Below are positions 16,547 through 26,645 of a stretch of DNA of 64,000 nucleotides, piece by piece. The position numbers and the translations under genes were made by a program. Numbering within the stretch: position 1 is the first letter of the stretch; each line of letters opens with the position of its first letter. The stretch comes from Mariniphaga sp041686935 (GTDB lineage Bacteria; Bacteroidota; Bacteroidia; Bacteroidales; Prolixibacteraceae): the NCBI GenBank assembly GCA_041686935.1, contig JAWLCW010000002.1, positions 124,001-188,000 of the forward strand, read 5' to 3'. Under the pieces are notes generated by a model that did not search any database, was not told the DNA's origin, and saw only the letters and a program-made list of their open reading frames with translations.

Positions 16547-17653
16547 TTATATATAATAATTGGGGCTAACACCCATTAAAAAATAGCAGTTTCTTAAATT
16601 GTCATAACAACTTAATACATTTTCATCATTCCTCGACCCGCACAATTCAGCCGAAGTATTAAAATAATCTATAGCTGTTGGATAATTGCCTTTTAAAAAA
16701 TGAATTATTCCCAGCGAATAATATATTGAATAATGGTTATTGTATTTCCTGTCCTCAATCATGTTGAGATACTGGTTTTTAAATGATTCCAATTTCGCTG
16801 AGTTGTTTTTAGTAAGTTGTATTTTAAAATTTTTATATGATTTGGGAGGATTTAAATTAATTGGCATAACAACTGAATAATACAGAAGCATCAATTCGCA
16901 GGAAAGTGTTACTAACTGGATTTCCGAATTATTCCTGTAATTACTGGCCGCGTTTTCTAAAAATGAACTATCAAAATTAAATCCGTTAAAACTTTCATTT
17001 GTTTGTTCATTAAAATTAACAGACGCTTCTGTGCAGATTACTGATGTTTTTAACAAATAAGTTGCAGGATTCTCCGGAAATCTTTTAATAGCTTTTTCAC
17101 AATACAATTTTGCGCCAACATAATCGCCAACATCAGAATGCATCATAATATTTTTAAAAATTGCTTTTGAATCATCCGGATTTATTTTTAATAAACTATC
17201 GGCAAATTCCATTGCCTGATATACATTTCCCAGCAAATAATTTATGGAGCAAATTTCATGTAAAAGAGCAGTGTCTGCCGGATTATTATTTAGCTCACTG
17301 TTATATATGGTTACTGCCTGATTCAGATAGTATCTTCCCGAATCCTTTTTATTCAGGGCATAATACATTAAACCAATTTTTTTAAAATATGAATTATCAC
17401 TTGTTATTTTTAGGGTGTCCTTCAGTGCTTTAATCTTTTTAAGGGATGGCTTATCAGCGTTGGATCTTATTTGGGGAACAGGAGAAAGTATAAAATTATC
17501 AGTTTGATAACTTATTCCCCATGATGGTATGATTTCAAATTGTTTCCAAGTATATTGTTTTAAAAGCGCTTTGTCCTGCCCTTCAGACAAAGAAAAACTA
17601 AAAATCAGCAACAAAAATATGATAAATCTTTGTGGAAAGTAACTTATTTTCAT
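16547..17653 (-). CDS. Secreted TPR protein
   Basis: 368 residues with a signal peptide (ILIFSFSLSEGQ-like end near residue 26). The helical repeats at ~85-200 ('YYLNQAVTIYN', 'DTALLHEICSINYLLGNVYQAMEF', 'FKNIMMHSDVGDYVGAKLYCEKAI') and again at ~305-360 ('YYSLGIIHFLKGNYPTAIDYF') are tetratricopeptide-like. The middle section is less regular. It precedes the 15864-16532 TPR gene and follows a thioredoxin-fold gene by 57 bp, all on the minus strand. No enzyme motif seen. Confidence 0.7.
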   Translation of the reverse strand: MKISYFPQRFIIFLLLIFSFSLSEGQDKALLKQYTWKQFEIIPSWGISYQTDNFILSPVPQIRSNADKPSLKKIKALKDTLKITSDNSYFKKIGLMYYALNKKDSGRYYLNQAVTIYNSELNNNPADTALLHEICSINYLLGNVYQAMEFADSLLKINPDDSKAIFKNIMMHSDVGDYVGAKLYCEKAIKRFPENPATYLLKTSVICTEASVNFNEQTNESFNGFNFDSSFLENAASNYRNNSEIQLVTLSCELMLLYYSVVMPINLNPPKSYKNFKIQLTKNNSAKLESFKNQYLNMIEDRKYNNHYSIYYSLGIIHFLKGNYPTAIDYFNTSAELCGSRNDENVLSCYDNLRNCYFLMGVSPNYYI

Positions 17654-17710
17654 TGTTGTTAATTTTTGGTTATTAGAATGTTACGAATATTACACAGAAA
17701 AGGTTTTGCG

Positions 17711-18517
17711 CTATTTTAACTGCTTTTTAAATTCTTCATTGGAAATCATGGCGACTTCTTTGTCGAAATTTTCTGTATCTCCCAATGTTTTATAGCAATT
17801 TGCAAGGAAAAAATGTGCCAGTTCTTTGTTGGTGCATTTTTCAGCACTCCCAAAGGATTTATTAAATTTCTTTAGAGCTTTCTCAGGTTTTCCTTTGCAG
17901 ACGTCATTTAACATTAAATGTATCTCAATGTCTTGTTCTAAGCCAGGTGCAGTATTATATTTTTTTGATTTTTTAAAGAATTCCTTATCCCTGCTTATCA
18001 ATTCGTCTCTTAGTTCATTATGCTCTGTTTCCAGAGCAAGACGTTGAAACTGAACGGCAATATTATAGGCACATTTACTGTCTTTGCCCAAGGCATTAAT
18101 GTCGTAAAAAAATTTGTATAAGTCAGAAACATCATTCGGAATTGCATTCAGCACTTTGATAAATTCCTCTTTATCCCTGTACCCGATTCTTTGCCATAAG
18201 ACATTTCCATCGGCCATGGCAATTACAACCATTGGGATTCCCTGAACATTAAAAATTCCAGCAGTATTCCTATCTTTCATTATATCAATTTTTACGGCTA
18301 CAAAATTTTGAGCATTTATTTTATTCGCGGAATTTTCCCATAATTCTTTCTCCATAATTTTACATGGTTGGCACCAATCTGCCCAGAAATCGATTACCAT
18401 TAGCTTTCCTGATTCTTTGCATAACGATTTCCCAGTATTAAAATCGGTTACCCATTTAATTTGTGAAGAAACGGCAAGTGAGAAAAATAATAATGTGATA
18501 AGAATTGTAGTTTTCAT
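17711..18517 (-). CDS. Periplasmic thioredoxin-fold protein
   Basis: 268 residues. A signal peptide (~1-18) is followed by a thioredoxin domain (~20-130) with the active site WCQPC, Cys49 and Cys52, preceded by 'LMVIDFWAD' and with the cis-proline strand 'VQGIPMVVI'. This resembles DsbD-gamma/thioredoxin_7-type proteins of Bacteroidota. The C-terminal half (~135-268) is helical and TPR-like. It probably reduces or isomerises disulfides in the periplasm; the helical extension suggests a docking role. It heads the minus-strand group with the two TPR genes. Confidence 0.85.
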   Translation of the reverse strand: MKTTILITLLFFSLAVSSQIKWVTDFNTGKSLCKESGKLMVIDFWADWCQPCKIMEKELWENSANKINAQNFVAVKIDIMKDRNTAGIFNVQGIPMVVIAMADGNVLWQRIGYRDKEEFIKVLNAIPNDVSDLYKFFYDINALGKDSKCAYNIAVQFQRLALETEHNELRDELISRDKEFFKKSKKYNTAPGLEQDIEIHLMLNDVCKGKPEKALKKFNKSFGSAEKCTNKELAHFFLANCYKTLGDTENFDKEVAMISNEEFKKQLK

Positions 18518-18642
18518 TTTAACTGATTTTTAGGTTATTAATTTGATATTAACATAGAAGTCTAATATTACTGTTAAAAAGAACTAAATTGTATTGGCAC
18601 TAAAATTTTTTTAGACATAAATTATACAATCTTGTAAGTATT

Positions 18643-19047
18643 TTATCTCATAATAAAAGGTACAACTATAGAGACCAGTCCGGTTAGAACTACCACCATC
18701 ATAAATAAATTGTACCGGGTATTATAATTACCCAATAAACTTGAATCATAATATTTATCTACATTCTGGTCCTGGTACATTTTTATCAAACCATTAATCA
18801 GCTTGGCGCGGGTTTGTTTTCCTTTCTTCAATCCGAAAATAACAACCAGGTTAAGCAAAATGAGTAAAGCGACAAACAAAAACATTATTAACAGGTAAGT
18901 TTGATCTCCGCGCGATTTATTAACAAAGCCTGAATTAACGGCCAGAATAATCAGGTTTAAAACAATTGCAGATAAAATAAAAATAATGTCGGTTTTGGTA
19001 TTTTGCTGCAATTCGGCCGTAATGTGTTTGTGTACATGTTCAATCAT
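18643..19047 (-). CDS. Small membrane protein of unknown function
   Basis: 134 residues with three hydrophobic helices (about 21-42, 50-72, 112-132) and a soluble segment between the second and third containing 'LINGLIKMYQDQNVDKYYDSSLLGNY'-like charged residues. The N-terminal ~20 residues are polar and His-rich (MIEHVHKHITAEL). The layout resembles small two- or three-helix membrane effectors next to a soluble sensor, but no nucleotide cyclase is nearby and I do not assign it. It starts 32 bp after the DUF2339 gene on the same strand. Confidence 0.55.
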   Translation of the reverse strand: MIEHVHKHITAELQQNTKTDIIFILSAIVLNLIILAVNSGFVNKSRGDQTYLLIMFLFVALLILLNLVVIFGLKKGKQTRAKLINGLIKMYQDQNVDKYYDSSLLGNYNTRYNLFMMVVVLTGLVSIVVPFIMR

Positions 19048-19079
19048 AATTTGATTCCTCCATTTTTAAAGTTTATAAA

Positions 19080-21422
19080 TTAGTTTTCTTCGAAAATGAT
19101 GTTTTTATGCTTATTATATAAAAATGAAACAATGAGCAGCAACGCTCCAACCAAAACAAAAACCGTGGTTTTTTGCATCGTTGTCAGGTTGGATAAATCA
19201 TAGAAGAAAAGTTTTAACAATGTTACACCGAATAACACCATTGCCGTTGCACGCAAGTACATTTTATTTTTCCAAATCCCATAACCAACCAAAAGAAATG
19301 AAAATACTCCCCACAGAATGCTCAATCCATGCCGGTAAATTTCTGTGGACCCCGTAAGATTTAAAATATTGATTAGTTCGCTGCTAAATACAATAACAAG
19401 CATGATACTCAAAACAATTTCGAAGACCGATTTATATATGGGCTCCTTGAAAACCGGTATTACAAACCGGTAAATTGAGTAGAACATTAAAGCAAAAAAC
19501 AGGTAAACAACATACCTGATAATCAAATGAAACAATGTTACTTTAAATTCGGGGTGGAGAGCAGGATTTAAATAGTTATTTCTCAACTCAGCTAATGATT
19601 CCAATCCTCCTATAAAAGAAAGTATCAGCATAGAAATTACTATTAGTATAGCCACATTAAAATAGAAATTTTTAAACCACCTGTAATTGATATAACCAAG
19701 AACAGATGCAAACAGAAAACTGTAATTTAACAGCCAGATATTTCTAAACCGAAAAACATCCGGATTCAAACTGTCAAATTGTTTTACCCAGATTCCTTCG
19801 CTGTTTTGTTCAAAGCATGCTTTTACCTGAATATTATTCCAGTACAAGCTTATCTCGGTAAAGAAAGAAAAATATACCACTAAAACTAATAACGCCGGAA
19901 TAACCACATTAAATATTTTACGCAGCTCAAAAATTTCTTTTTCTTCTTTTTTGTTTTTTTTCTGAATATAAAGCATCCCCGCGATGGAAGAAATTAAAAT
20001 AACAGATGATAAAAATTCAAGATTAAATAAGGGAGAATAAAGCGATACAATGTCCCCCCGGTAGAAATTATAAGAAACAGAAGCCCAGTTGCTGATTTGA
20101 ACTAAAAATAACATGAGAACAACAACGTATGAAGCAATTTCATATAACTTGCTGTCTTTGGTTCTGCCATACCAAAAAAAGATGAAAGCTTCAACCGACC
20201 ACAAAATGGCAGTTGTGTAATTTTTAAACTGAATCGGAATTGCAATTGTGAAGAATACAACAACAATACCTGAAGTCCAGATAAACAGGTTCTTGTCTAT
20301 TTTTTCATTACGATAAATTAAGTATGCAGCAGATGCATGTATTAAAGCATTAATTGTGGTAAACAATCCGGAATAACTGTTGCCAAGATTACTAATATCC
20401 AATGCGATAACTCCGAGAATATAGAACATCGCCGAATTTAGTATTAAGAAAATAATATCATCAACCTTCAGTTTTTCTTTGAGGACTAACTTATAGGAAA
20501 GGAGGATCATGTAAAATATGGCAAAAAACAGTGTTGAAAAAGTTAGTGCAATTCCCAGTTGATTGTCATAATTTTTTGAAGCAAACCAGGTTATATAAAT
20601 TATCCAGGTAGCAAAAAATGCCAAATAATTTAGTAGCTTCCAACGCTTATTTGCAGAGATATACAATATCCCCAGATTTATAATAGACATGTAAGAAAGC
20701 AGGATTAAAACACTGGAAGATGGATCTTTTAGTATGAATGGAATGATGTATGCACCAACCAGTCCGAAATGAGCAATTACCTGTCGGTTATAGAATAGAG
20801 CCAACCAAACTGTTAACACCGTAATTAAAACCATTAAAACAAATGCCACAGCGTGTGGGTATAAATTGTAATAACTAAAGGCGGCATAGGTTATAAAATA
20901 ATGGATGGCCATTGCTCCGCTAAACAATACAGCACTGAAATTGTAATATTTTTTCCTTAGCTTGATTGCGAAAAAGCTTAACACGAAACCAACAAGATAT
21001 CCAAGTACAATGCGCATTACAGGAGAAATTAAATTATTGTCAATGGCATATTTTACCCCAATTCCAACCCCGATAATCAATACCCCAATTCCAATTTTAC
21101 TTATCAGGTTTTCCCCAATAAATTTTTCCATCTCAATGTTAAGTCCACTTTTCTTCTTTTCAGCAACGAATGATTTTTGCGGTATTGTTTTTTGTTCAAT
21201 TAAAAGTGGATGGACTTTTTGAGGCGTTTCAACAGGTTTTAAAGGCTGAGCTGCAACGTTGTCGGCAATTAAGGTTTCCGGTTTTGATTCAGGTGAATTA
21301 GTGCATAAACGAGTAACCTGTTTTTCCAATTCCCTGATTTCCTGCTGAAAATCTGATTGTTTTTTTAACAGTAGATTTAACTTGTCTAAAAGTTCCTGTT
21401 TTTCAGATTTGTTTTGGTCCAT
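19080..21422 (-). CDS. DUF2339 polytopic membrane protein
   Basis: 780 residues. An N-terminal coiled coil (~5-45), a linker, and then 'EKFIGENLISKIGIGVLIIGVGIGVKYA' mark the start of the DUF2339 family. More than 15 hydrophobic helices follow to the C-terminus. Known homologues are large predicted membrane proteins of unknown role. The start codon lies inside the 3' end of the SDR gene (20-bp overlap), implying cotranscription of SDR, DUF2339 protein and the following small membrane protein. Confidence 0.85.
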   Translation of the reverse strand: MDQNKSEKQELLDKLNLLLKKQSDFQQEIRELEKQVTRLCTNSPESKPETLIADNVAAQPLKPVETPQKVHPLLIEQKTIPQKSFVAEKKKSGLNIEMEKFIGENLISKIGIGVLIIGVGIGVKYAIDNNLISPVMRIVLGYLVGFVLSFFAIKLRKKYYNFSAVLFSGAMAIHYFITYAAFSYYNLYPHAVAFVLMVLITVLTVWLALFYNRQVIAHFGLVGAYIIPFILKDPSSSVLILLSYMSIINLGILYISANKRWKLLNYLAFFATWIIYITWFASKNYDNQLGIALTFSTLFFAIFYMILLSYKLVLKEKLKVDDIIFLILNSAMFYILGVIALDISNLGNSYSGLFTTINALIHASAAYLIYRNEKIDKNLFIWTSGIVVVFFTIAIPIQFKNYTTAILWSVEAFIFFWYGRTKDSKLYEIASYVVVLMLFLVQISNWASVSYNFYRGDIVSLYSPLFNLEFLSSVILISSIAGMLYIQKKNKKEEKEIFELRKIFNVVIPALLVLVVYFSFFTEISLYWNNIQVKACFEQNSEGIWVKQFDSLNPDVFRFRNIWLLNYSFLFASVLGYINYRWFKNFYFNVAILIVISMLILSFIGGLESLAELRNNYLNPALHPEFKVTLFHLIIRYVVYLFFALMFYSIYRFVIPVFKEPIYKSVFEIVLSIMLVIVFSSELINILNLTGSTEIYRHGLSILWGVFSFLLVGYGIWKNKMYLRATAMVLFGVTLLKLFFYDLSNLTTMQKTTVFVLVGALLLIVSFLYNKHKNIIFEEN

Positions 21423-22323
21423 TATTTTTTATTTTAAGTAACAAAATTGCAGCAATAATATTTGTCTTCATAAAAGTCAGATATTGGCTAATTACATAAT
21501 AAGTATTTGTTCGAATGTCGATTTTTTCATTGCTCAGTTTTTGGGAATTTCTGTTTTTTTCCTGTAGTGCGCGTGATAGCTTTGTAGCAATTGTAAGTGG
21601 AACAAATCGGTGTATATTTGCAATTACGCGATTATATAAACACGGAATGACAACTGATTTTCCCTTTTTTAAGGCACGGTAACCAATTTTGGCAACGTTA
21701 CTTGCAGACGAACATAAAATTCCGTATTTGGGATTTTCATTTCCGTTTGTTTTTTGGAAACTGGTTTTTGTCATTCCCGGACAAAGTGCGGTAACTGTTA
21801 CATTGGTTCCTTTTAACTCATCAGCAATTGCAAGGCTAAATGACAATAGGTATGATTTTGCAGCATAATAAACAGACATCAAAGGTCCGGGTTGAAAGGC
21901 AGCGATGGAAGAAACATTTAATATTTTGCCCGAGTTTCGTTCCAGCATATCAGCCAGAAAAAGTTTGGTTAAATGGGTATTGGTAACAACCGTGAGCTGA
22001 ATCAAATCAAACTGATTTTTCCAGTTTATACTATAAAAATATCCATGGATGCCGAAGCCGGCATTATTAATCAAAACGTCTATCTGAATATGTAGCTTTA
22101 TAATTTCCTCGTAGATTATTTTGGCAATATCTGGTTGACTTAAATCAAAACTCCTTATTACAACATCAGATTGATAATGTGCATTAAAATCTTGTTTTAT
22201 CTCATGGAGTTTTTCATAATTTTTATCGATTAATACCAGATTGTGTGAATCTTTTAAAAAGAGCTTTGCAAACTCGTATCCAATGCCACTGGCTGCGCCT
22301 GTTATTAAACAATATTTGTTCAT
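21403..22323 (-). CDS. Short-chain dehydrogenase/reductase
   Basis: 306 residues, classical SDR. It has the cofactor motif TGAASGIG (residues 8-15), 'LIDKN' after the second strand (Asp suggests NAD preference), 'INNAG' (~85-89), a catalytic Ser at ~138-139, and Tyr152-x-x-x-Lys156. The C-terminal extension beyond ~250 is basic and partly hydrophobic ('YLTFMKTNIIAAILLL'), possibly membrane-associated. It closely resembles the SDR subgroup of ketoacyl/steroid-type reductases ('LCPGMTKTSF'). It overlaps the DUF2339 gene by 20 bp; the substrate is unknown. Confidence 0.88.
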   Translation of the reverse strand: MNKYCLITGAASGIGYEFAKLFLKDSHNLVLIDKNYEKLHEIKQDFNAHYQSDVVIRSFDLSQPDIAKIIYEEIIKLHIQIDVLINNAGFGIHGYFYSINWKNQFDLIQLTVVTNTHLTKLFLADMLERNSGKILNVSSIAAFQPGPLMSVYYAAKSYLLSFSLAIADELKGTNVTVTALCPGMTKTSFQKTNGNENPKYGILCSSASNVAKIGYRALKKGKSVVIPCLYNRVIANIHRFVPLTIATKLSRALQEKNRNSQKLSNEKIDIRTNTYYVISQYLTFMKTNIIAAILLLKIKNNGPKQI

Positions 22324-22390
22324 AATATTTGGATTAAATCATTACTGAAATAATATTATTTTTGAACTGTCACAATGTTTAATTAATTCC

Positions 22391-24151
22391 TTATTTGAAA
22401 TAGTTATTTATTTCATCTCTCATCAAGTTCATTGCATCTTCCCCTCGAACATCTATTCTGGTTATTTTCCCATCCGGATTAATCAGTAAAGAAGTTGGAT
22501 ATTTGGTTATTCCGTATTTCGCCAATAAATTTTTGGAAGCAAGCGCATTTGGATATCCAATGTTATTATCGGCAATATATTTTCTGAGATCAGGTTCTTT
22601 ATCCTGGGCTAAACCGATGATTTCAAGTTTATCCCTGCTGGTTGAATCGTACAACTTTATCAGATTCGGAATTTCTTTTCGGCAGGGCGCGCACCACGAA
22701 CCCCAAAAATCGATAAACACAAATTTTCCGGCATAATCTTTCAGGCTGACTGTACCGCCATTTAACAAATCAGCCGTAAAATCAGGTGCCGGTTTTCCCA
22801 GTTTAATATTCATTTTAGCAAGCAACATGTTCACCTTGCCTTCATAACCATATTTTTCATAAGGGTATTCGTTTTGAAGTTTCATTAAAATGAGGTTTGC
22901 CTTTTCCTGATCATTGCGCATTGCCATATTTGCTTGTTCAAATAATAATTTGCAGCACAATTTTTTATTAGGAGAATTCTCAATAAAATCCCCAATAAAA
23001 TTGTCAAAATAATTTTCGGACAAATTGAATTCCTTTGATAGCTGCGGGGAACTTTCCACAAATTGTTGCATCATTTTTATATTTATGAAAAAATCGCCAC
23101 TAAGTAGAAATGAATTCGGATCAAGTTGTTGAAGTAAATTTAAGTTCTCTTTGAAATATTGTTTAAAAGTGGAGATTAATAAAAATTCTTTTTGTTGACC
23201 TTCAAATTCTTCCCTGGTTTGCTCTTGGGTTTGTCTGGGAGGTTTTAATGACATAAACTTTAAACTGTTTAAAATTATATATTTCTCAATTAAAAACTGA
23301 TTAATCGTTGAATCATATTTATTTACCATTGAGGTGAGCTCATTAAAAATGGAATCAACTTTTATTTTTTGCTGGTCTGGTGGCAAACTAAAAATACTTT
23401 TAAATTTTTTGTTTAACTCGGTTCGGAATGGATTCCATTCGTTAACCATTTTTATGAAATCATTCTGTGTTTCTTTCCATGATACCTGCAATTGCGACAT
23501 TTTTATATCTGTTGTGTACAACGAAGGATCAAAAATGAGTTCCGAATTTCCCTGATAGATATTTCGTAAGTCTAACCAGTTAAGATCCGGTTTTACATGT
23601 TTATTTAGCAAATCAATTACCCCATGTCCGTCAACATGAAATCTGTATCGCATGTTTTTTTTCAGAACGTCTGGTACTTTTTTAAGTATCCAGACATTAT
23701 TTTCTTTAACCAGGGGGATTTCATTATCCGGCCCAAAATGATTGAAATCACCTTGAATTGTAACCTGTTTGATTTGATCAGTACTGGTAATCCCCCACCA
23801 TCCGATTATTTCCGGATTTAAGATCACGTGCATATTTTTATCTTCTTGATTATCAGGAATAATAATGGGGGTTTTTAACCGAAAATATCTCTGGGCTAAT
23901 ACCGTCATTGTATAAATGCCCGGCTCAATTTCCACTTTACCTGTCTTTTCAGAAATTGTCAATGTTTTTTGGGGATTCGGATATTTCTTACCTGCTTCAA
24001 TTTCAACCGTGGGATGAAAAAGAAAATAGATGGAATCAGGTTCAAAGTTTCCGTTGAGCGTGATGCTGAAACTTACTTTTGTTTCCTGGGCATGTGTGAA
24101 TGAATACAGGCTCAACAAAATTACGCTTAAAAGTGTGGTGAGCTTTACCAT
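22391..24151 (-). CDS. TlpA-like thiol:disulfide protein with large N-terminal region
   Basis: 586 residues with a signal peptide (~1-21). The N-terminal half contains beta-rich and helical segments, including an early 'VTIQGDFNHFGPDNEIPL' stretch resembling a carbohydrate-binding/AMPK-CBM fold (residues ~125-190). The C-terminal ~140 residues are an AhpC/TSA-TlpA thioredoxin domain: 'LGKPAPDFTADLLNGGTVSL', WCAPC at 486-490 and the cis-proline strand 'KYPTSLLINPDGKI'. Likely periplasmic. The gene stands between the SDR operon and the AraC-TPR regulator, with direct repeats in its upstream region. Confidence 0.85.
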   Translation of the reverse strand: MVKLTTLLSVILLSLYSFTHAQETKVSFSITLNGNFEPDSIYFLFHPTVEIEAGKKYPNPQKTLTISEKTGKVEIEPGIYTMTVLAQRYFRLKTPIIIPDNQEDKNMHVILNPEIIGWWGITSTDQIKQVTIQGDFNHFGPDNEIPLVKENNVWILKKVPDVLKKNMRYRFHVDGHGVIDLLNKHVKPDLNWLDLRNIYQGNSELIFDPSLYTTDIKMSQLQVSWKETQNDFIKMVNEWNPFRTELNKKFKSIFSLPPDQQKIKVDSIFNELTSMVNKYDSTINQFLIEKYIILNSLKFMSLKPPRQTQEQTREEFEGQQKEFLLISTFKQYFKENLNLLQQLDPNSFLLSGDFFINIKMMQQFVESSPQLSKEFNLSENYFDNFIGDFIENSPNKKLCCKLLFEQANMAMRNDQEKANLILMKLQNEYPYEKYGYEGKVNMLLAKMNIKLGKPAPDFTADLLNGGTVSLKDYAGKFVFIDFWGSWCAPCRKEIPNLIKLYDSTSRDKLEIIGLAQDKEPDLRKYIADNNIGYPNALASKNLLAKYGITKYPTSLLINPDGKITRIDVRGEDAMNLMRDEINNYFK

Positions 24152-24286
24152 AGTTATTGGTTTTTTATCAGCTTATCTCAATTAACTTTTGCGAAATTCA
24201 ATTGTAATATTGTAATAAAGTTACTATAAAAGGAGTTTAAATACATATTGAATGGGTAACCAATGATTTAATTTTTCAGGAAAAGC

Positions 24287-24324
24287 ATATCAAAAATGCG
24301 GAATGGATATCAAAAATGCGGAAT
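24287..24324. repeat. Two direct 18-bp repeats, 20-bp period
   Basis: ATATCAAAAATGCGGAAT occurs at 24287-24304 and again at 24307-24324, identical, separated by two bases. The copies lie 136 bp upstream of the TlpA-like start, between it and the AraC-type regulator gene. Direct repeats about two helical turns apart are the usual geometry of AraC-family operators. The remaining intergenic sequence (24152-24446) shows no gene. Confidence 0.75.
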
Positions 24325-24446
24325 TTAGTACTTCATCAATCGACATCAATCAACAGAAAGATATCATTTATTAATCGAAAGTGGGTATTAGAACGATAGA
24401 GATGGGACACAAAGAATTACAGGATTTAAGCCACGGAGACACATTA

Positions 24447-26576
24447 TTATAATTTCCCTAAATCTCTCAGTAACTCTCCTATTTGCTTGTGTTCTTTTTC
24501 ATATTTAGCTTCCAGATTAGCAAGTATTTTCTGAAATTCTGGGTCACCTCTAAAATCATCCCATATCGGATTGATTTTTAATAATCTTATAGCCATGTAT
24601 GGCAAACCTGTTTCCCTGTTTTGAGTTTGTTTCAGATATTCTAATGCCATTTCTTTTTCACCTCGCATGGCATAAGCATAGGCCAGATAGAGATGAGAAT
24701 AATATTTCTGTGCATTTGGATGATTTATTTCTATTTGTTCAGTAAATTTTTTTATATAGTCAGATGTATATTTAATCGCATGTTTATAATTGCTTTGCAT
24801 AAGAATATAACCGTTATTATAGTTTACAAAAAGTGTATTATCAGGATCTCCATATGTATTTAATGTTTTTTGCATCATTCTAAAAAAAAAATCAGGCTTC
24901 TCTATCCAGGGTTGAATCCAATAGGTACGTTTAATTGAATTTATGAGAGTTGAATCCTTGTCATTTGCGTTAAAATCGGGTTTCAGACTATTTTTATTTC
25001 CGTATAAAAAATTTAATCGGTCAAGTTTTTGCCAGTATCCTGTGGAGTCATTGTTTCTGGTAAGTATTTCCTGTGCAACAGATTTTGCAAGTCCAGGGTA
25101 GCCTGTTGCATCAAATGTTTCATAAACATTTTGGAGCAAATATATCTCTGCCTCAAGGTCTTTTGGCTTGGTTTCCAGGTATTTATAAAAGTATTTAATT
25201 TTATTGTAGTTATCTTCTTTTTTATCAGCTCTATCCATTCGTTGCTGATTTATTTTGTATTTTTCAAAATTTAAATCCTGTCGGAGTTGATCATTTTTTT
25301 TCTCCCATATTTCGGCTTCTTTTTCCATCCCCATTTGGCGATAAGCACTTTCCATCAATGATGTTGCCCACCCGCTTTCAGGATCATATTTTAATGCTTT
25401 ACTTGCATATGTCAAACCCGAATCCAGGTAACTATACTGGAGATGTGGTTTCAAGGAGGCCGAGGGGTAAATTACGTCAATATAGTAATGTGATAGTTGG
25501 ATATAAGCTTCAACAAAAGTTGAATCTATTTCAATTGCCTGTTTAAAGCATTTATTCGCATTTTTATATTCGTTTTGCTCAATGGACAAGTTACTGTGGC
25601 TTCTGTAATTTAAGGCCGTTTTAATGTGATCCATACCTTTTAAATACAGGTGATAGGCTGCATGGCTTTCAGAAAGTTGTTTTTCAATTTGCTGTTCTTC
25701 TTTTGGTGTTAAACTGGCTTTTAATTCCGATACAATTGCAAGAGCGACCTCTTCCTGAAGTGTAAAAATATCATTTAAATCTTTTGTATAAATATGTGAC
25801 AACATATGCACGCCGGACGAGCATTCAATTAACTGAACACTTAATTTTATTTGGTCACCAATTACCTGTCCGCTGCCTTCGATGATATAATTAACATTTA
25901 GTTCTTTGGCAATTTCAGTAATGCTTTTTTTTGTATCCCTGTATTTTTCAGTATCGGTTCTCGATTTTACTTTTAAGTCTCCAATATTCTGTAATTTGTC
26001 CAGTATCTCCTCCATTAATCCATTAATAATATATGTATTGTTTTCGTCCGGACTGTCATCTATAAAAGGAAGGACCGCAATTTTTTTTTCCAATTTTTCT
26101 TGATGGCTTGAAAAGGGTTTCACAACAATAATAAGAACTACGGCAATTACAACCAGAAAAAACACAGCAGAAAATATTATTGAAAACTGCTTTTTATTTG
26201 ACTTTACCGGGGGTTGCTCTTCATTTTCGTTACGGTTTTTAACTGCACCGGGAGAATAGCCAAAAAAATCATGAAAACATTTAACAAAGTAGGATGGACT
26301 GTTAAATCCCGTTTTGTAAGAAACTTCTGATACAGTCAGTGAAGTTTGCTGAAGAATCTCCATTGCTCTCTTTAACCGAAATTGCCTGATGTACTGGCTA
26401 GCCGTAATTTTTGTAATTGCTTTTACTTTTTTGAGCAAATTAGATCGACCCATTCCCAAATCATCAGCCAGTTCAGAGACACCGTAATGTTCATTTTCAA
26501 GATTATTTTGAATAAACTCATTTAGTTTATCAATTAACTCTCGTTCCGATGCAGAAAGATCGCTCATAGAATCCAT
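24447..26576 (-). CDS. Membrane-anchored AraC-family regulator with periplasmic TolB-N/TPR sensor
   Basis: 709 residues. An N-terminal AraC-type double HTH (~15-115) includes 'YGVSELADDLGMGRSNLLKKV' and 'SEVSYKTGFNSPSYFVKCF', followed by a polar linker and a transmembrane helix (~130-152). The C-terminal part starts with a TolB-N-like domain ('KIAVLPFIDDSPDENN', 'GLMEEILDKLQNIG', 'LNVNYIIEGSGQV'; ~165-290) and continues as TPRs (~310-700). The architecture is one-component: DNA binding in the cytoplasm, sensing in the periplasm. It likely regulates adjacent secreted-protein genes; the direct repeats at 24287-24324 are candidate sites. Initiation at the second Met (MSDLS) is possible. Confidence 0.88.
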   Translation of the reverse strand: MDSMSDLSASERELIDKLNEFIQNNLENEHYGVSELADDLGMGRSNLLKKVKAITKITASQYIRQFRLKRAMEILQQTSLTVSEVSYKTGFNSPSYFVKCFHDFFGYSPGAVKNRNENEEQPPVKSNKKQFSIIFSAVFFLVVIAVVLIIVVKPFSSHQEKLEKKIAVLPFIDDSPDENNTYIINGLMEEILDKLQNIGDLKVKSRTDTEKYRDTKKSITEIAKELNVNYIIEGSGQVIGDQIKLSVQLIECSSGVHMLSHIYTKDLNDIFTLQEEVALAIVSELKASLTPKEEQQIEKQLSESHAAYHLYLKGMDHIKTALNYRSHSNLSIEQNEYKNANKCFKQAIEIDSTFVEAYIQLSHYYIDVIYPSASLKPHLQYSYLDSGLTYASKALKYDPESGWATSLMESAYRQMGMEKEAEIWEKKNDQLRQDLNFEKYKINQQRMDRADKKEDNYNKIKYFYKYLETKPKDLEAEIYLLQNVYETFDATGYPGLAKSVAQEILTRNNDSTGYWQKLDRLNFLYGNKNSLKPDFNANDKDSTLINSIKRTYWIQPWIEKPDFFFRMMQKTLNTYGDPDNTLFVNYNNGYILMQSNYKHAIKYTSDYIKKFTEQIEINHPNAQKYYSHLYLAYAYAMRGEKEMALEYLKQTQNRETGLPYMAIRLLKINPIWDDFRGDPEFQKILANLEAKYEKEHKQIGELLRDLGKL

Positions 26577-26645
26577 TAAAGTGGGTCAAATATTTTGACT
26601 GAAAGTTAAAAATAAAAACCTATATTTCAAAACAATAGATTTTCA

